Below are positions 3,616-5,816 of a stretch of DNA of 5,816 bases, in pieces. Source of the stretch: Planctomycetota bacterium. GTDB lineage: Bacteria; Planctomycetota; Phycisphaerae; Phycisphaerales; Phycisphaeraceae. Made by a program: the position numbers and the translations under genes. The stretch's first letter is position 1, and each line of letters begins with the position of its first letter. The notes below the pieces were generated by a model, which made no database searches, was not told the origin of the DNA, and saw nothing but the letters and a program-made list of their open reading frames with translations. The stretch spans positions 1 through 5,816 of the forward strand of contig JAJUHR010000127.1 of assembly GCA_029267795.1 (NCBI GenBank), read 5' to 3'.

Positions 3616-5816
3616 ACAACAGGCCGCATCTGATCGCACACGCTTGTCAGGCGGCGTGGGGGGCGATTCGGACGCTCACCGGAAGCTTCACGGTGTTTGC
3701 CGCCGGTGGGTGTCTGACCTTGGGCGTGGCTACTGCTTGGTCGGCCCCTGCGGTGGAAGCGGGAGAAGACCCGCCCCGGGTCCTCTTGCAGACGGACCAG
3801 CCTCCTAAAGAGCAAGCCGAAGAAGCGGGGCAACCCCTTGCACCGCTCCCGCAGATGCAACCCGCCGATGCCCCCGGGGTAGCATCGCCCGCCAAGCAAC
3901 CTTCGGGGGAGGAACCTCCGCCGCCGACGCAGAACCGATCTCTGGCAGGCGAGGCCGAGGGCGCCACAGCCGCGCCCGTAACGCCCGAAGGCCTGGATCA
4001 ATCAACTGCCCCGGCGACGGCAGTGGAGTCGACGGCTTCTGGGCCCAACGGACCGCAGGTGGAGCCAGTAATCCACGCGGGGCAGGAGCCGTCGGGGTCG
4101 GCCCCCGGATCCGCTGAAGGATCGCCTCGTGCCGAAGAAGCCCTCCCCCCGCCGGAGGGGCCCGCGGAGCCGGTGCCGGTCGCTGCGGACGAAGATGCTG
4201 CTGAGCCCTTGCCTCACGCGGAGGTGTCCGACGGTCCGGTGTTCCGCGTGAGCCAGATCGAGCTGAAATACCTGCGTGAAACCCCTCAGCTGCCCCACCT
4301 CGACGAGCTCATGCAGGTGGAGGTTGAACTGGGCCAGACCCAGGAGGGGCTGGTGGCTCCGCGGGCTGGGGTTCCCTCGTTGAGGGTTCGCTTGGCAGAC
4401 CTGGCCGGTGCGCCGACCGATCGTTTCTACGCCAGCGCGGTCCAGAAGGTCTTGGAGCGGCTGAGGGACGAGCTGATGCGGATGCGGTACCTGGGGGTGT
4501 ACGTGGCGCCCGACCCGCTGGACATCGACGAGAACGGCAACGACCTGCGCCCGCAGGACCGGACAGCCTTGCGGGTCATTCTGACCGTCGGCCTTGTGTC
4601 GGAGGTGCGGACGGTGGGGGCTGGGGAGCGGTTTGGCTCGACCCGGAGCGTCAACGACCCGGTGCACGCCCGGATCCGCGAGCATTCTCCGTTGCAGCCG
4701 GCGGTTGAAGGAGCAACTCCACCGGTGGCCCAGGGTGCTGACCTGCTGCGGAAAGACGTGTTGGACAACTACGTCTTTCGTTTGAGCCGCCACCCCGGAC
4801 GCCGCGTCGACGTGGCGATCTCCCCGTCTGAAGAACTCGGCGGCGTGGTGCTCGACTACCTGGTCACCGAAAACAAGCCCTGGACCGTGTACGCGCAGGT
4901 GTCCAACACCGGCACGGAGCAGACGGACAAGATCCGTGAGCGGTTCGGGTTCTTCCACACCCAGCTGACCGACCATGACGACGTGTTGAGCATCGATTAC
5001 GTGACCGCGGGGTTCGACCAGGTGCACGCGGTGATTGGTTCCTACGAAGCGCCCTGGTTGGACAGCGAGATGTTGCGGTGGCGTGTGTCGGGGAATTACA
5101 GCGAGTTCACCGCCTCGGACGTCGGGTTTTTCAAAGAGGATTTTACGGGCAGTACGTGGGGGGTTGGCGGGGAACTGATCGCCAACGTGTTTCAGGATGC
5201 GGACCTGTTCGTGGACCTGATCTTCGGGGCCCGATTCTGGCACGTGGAAGTGGACAACCCCATGGCCATGGAGCACGGCCAGGAGGATTTCTTCCTGCCG
5301 GCGGTGGGGTTGGAACTGGAGCAGGAGACGGAGTGGTTCTCAACCCACGGCGTGGTGCGTGTGGAGTGGGAGAGCGGTGCCACGGGCGTGGATCGTGAGG
5401 AGCTGAGTCGCTTGGGCCGGACGGTGGCGGGCGATGGACCGCCGGACGACGATTGGGTCGTGCTGTCCTGGGACTTAAGCCACGGCGTGTTCCTGGAGCC
5501 GCTGCTAAACCCACAGGCCTGGCAGAACCCCTCCAGCCTGAAGCAACTGACGCTGGCGCACGAGGTGGCGGCCTGGTTCCGCGGCCAGTACGCGTTTGAG
5601 TACCGACTGATCCCGCAGGCGGAGCAGGTCGTTGGCGGCTTCTACACCGTTCGCGGCTATCCCGAGTCGGTGGTGGCTGGGGACACGGTGTTCCTGGCGG
5701 GGGCTGAGTACCGGTACCACCTGCCCCGTGCGTTCCGGGTCGAGGAGGAGCCGCGGCAGGTCTTCGGCCAGCCGTTCCGTTTCGCGCCGCAATATCCCTA
5801 TGGCCGACCCGACTGG
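3612..5816 (+). CDS. ShlB/FhaC/HecB-type TpsB outer-membrane transporter, 3'-truncated by window
   Basis: Two-partner-secretion transporters are Omp85-superfamily barrels that export a large TpsA partner across the outer membrane. The frame is open for 735 codons to the window end. Residues 1-44 are a signal peptide with a long n-region, core FTVFAAGGCLTLGVATA and possible cleavage after AWSA. Residues about 50-208 are a Pro/Ala/Glu-rich low-complexity linker. A POTRA-like segment begins near 210 (FRVSQIELKY), with V-x-P and DLR motifs near 298-313, and runs to about 335. Residues 376-480 carry the ShlB-type transition into the barrel: LSRHPGRRVDVAISP (391-405), a Val-rich strand, then SNTGT (431-435) and a strand ending in YEAPW. 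The conserved barrel-loop motif VRGY is at 680-683, followed by PE and a GD at 690-691. Start alternatives are ATG 3600 and 3564; none has a clear ribosome binding site. 3612 is preferred for its ATGA overlap with the leader ORF. The C-terminal strands and any TpsA gene lie beyond the window. Confidence 0.85.
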   Translation, partial: MNNRPHLIAHACQAAWGAIRTLTGSFTVFAAGGCLTLGVATAWSAPAVEAGEDPPRVLLQTDQPPKEQAEEAGQPLAPLPQMQPADAPGVASPAKQPSGEEPPPPTQNRSLAGEAEGATAAPVTPEGLDQSTAPATAVESTASGPNGPQVEPVIHAGQEPSGSAPGSAEGSPRAEEALPPPEGPAEPVPVAADEDAAEPLPHAEVSDGPVFRVSQIELKYLRETPQLPHLDELMQVEVELGQTQEGLVAPRAGVPSLRVRLADLAGAPTDRFYASAVQKVLERLRDELMRMRYLGVYVAPDPLDIDENGNDLRPQDRTALRVILTVGLVSEVRTVGAGERFGSTRSVNDPVHARIREHSPLQPAVEGATPPVAQGADLLRKDVLDNYVFRLSRHPGRRVDVAISPSEELGGVVLDYLVTENKPWTVYAQVSNTGTEQTDKIRERFGFFHTQLTDHDDVLSIDYVTAGFDQVHAVIGSYEAPWLDSEMLRWRVSGNYSEFTASDVGFFKEDFTGSTWGVGGELIANVFQDADLFVDLIFGARFWHVEVDNPMAMEHGQEDFFLPAVGLELEQETEWFSTHGVVRVEWESGATGVDREELSRLGRTVAGDGPPDDDWVVLSWDLSHGVFLEPLLNPQAWQNPSSLKQLTLAHEVAAWFRGQYAFEYRLIPQAEQVVGGFYTVRGYPESVVAGDTVFLAGAEYRYHLPRAFRVEEEPRQVFGQPFRFAPQYPYGRPDW

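Noticed and set aside
4002..5276. A 424-codon open frame on the minus strand
   Set aside because: It lies opposite the TpsB-like gene, whose plus-strand frame is open for 735 codons and carries POTRA-like, ShlB-like and VRGY motifs. Its translation is His/Arg/Val-rich low-complexity, typical of an antisense shadow in GC-rich coding DNA.

Overview
The window reads as high-G+C DNA from a Gram-negative bacterium with a complex envelope. It encodes a twin-arginine-exported Rieske protein, a PEP-CTERM-tagged surface protein, a putative lipoprotein and a TpsB/Omp85-type outer-membrane barrel. Together these fit Planctomycetota (perhaps a Phycisphaerae-like lineage) or a relative. The phylum is an inference from gene content; no taxonomic marker is present.

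Layout, left to right. (1) 2-175 (+) is the C-terminal end of a probable GT4-type glycosyltransferase. (2) 227-254 is a good sigma-70-type promoter driving 287-826 (+), a Tat-exported Rieske [2Fe-2S] protein of the cytochrome b6f/arsenite-oxidase type. A GC-rich inverted repeat follows, then 921-1181 (+), an 86-residue protein with two membrane helices and no recognised family. (3) 1182-1641 is a 460-base non-coding stretch with two short palindromes, an extended -10 promoter and a roughly 210-nt leader rich in hairpins. It leads into 1642-2424 (+), a secreted P-domain protein with a C-terminal PEP-CTERM sorting signal. (4) 2616-3161 (-) is a GTG-started putative lipoprotein of unknown function. 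(5) The region between it and the next gene carries a perfect 8+8 palindrome and another extended -10 promoter, followed by a possible 60-codon leader ORF. The stop of that ORF overlaps the start of 3612-5816 (+), a ShlB/FhaC/HecB-type two-partner-secretion transporter cut off by the window end.

The genes point to cell-surface and export biology. The PEP-CTERM protein should be handled by an exosortase, often linked to exopolysaccharide loci, which agrees loosely with the glycosyltransferase at the left edge. The TpsB-like barrel should export a large partner that is not in this window. The two exported-protein genes appear to share a transcription layout: a TGTTANNAT extended -10 and a leader of about 200 nt. 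No insertion sequence, CRISPR array, tRNA or rRNA is visible. The main novelty candidates are the structured leader of the PEP-CTERM gene, the palindrome and coupled leader ORF before the transporter, and the Rieske/small-membrane-protein pair.
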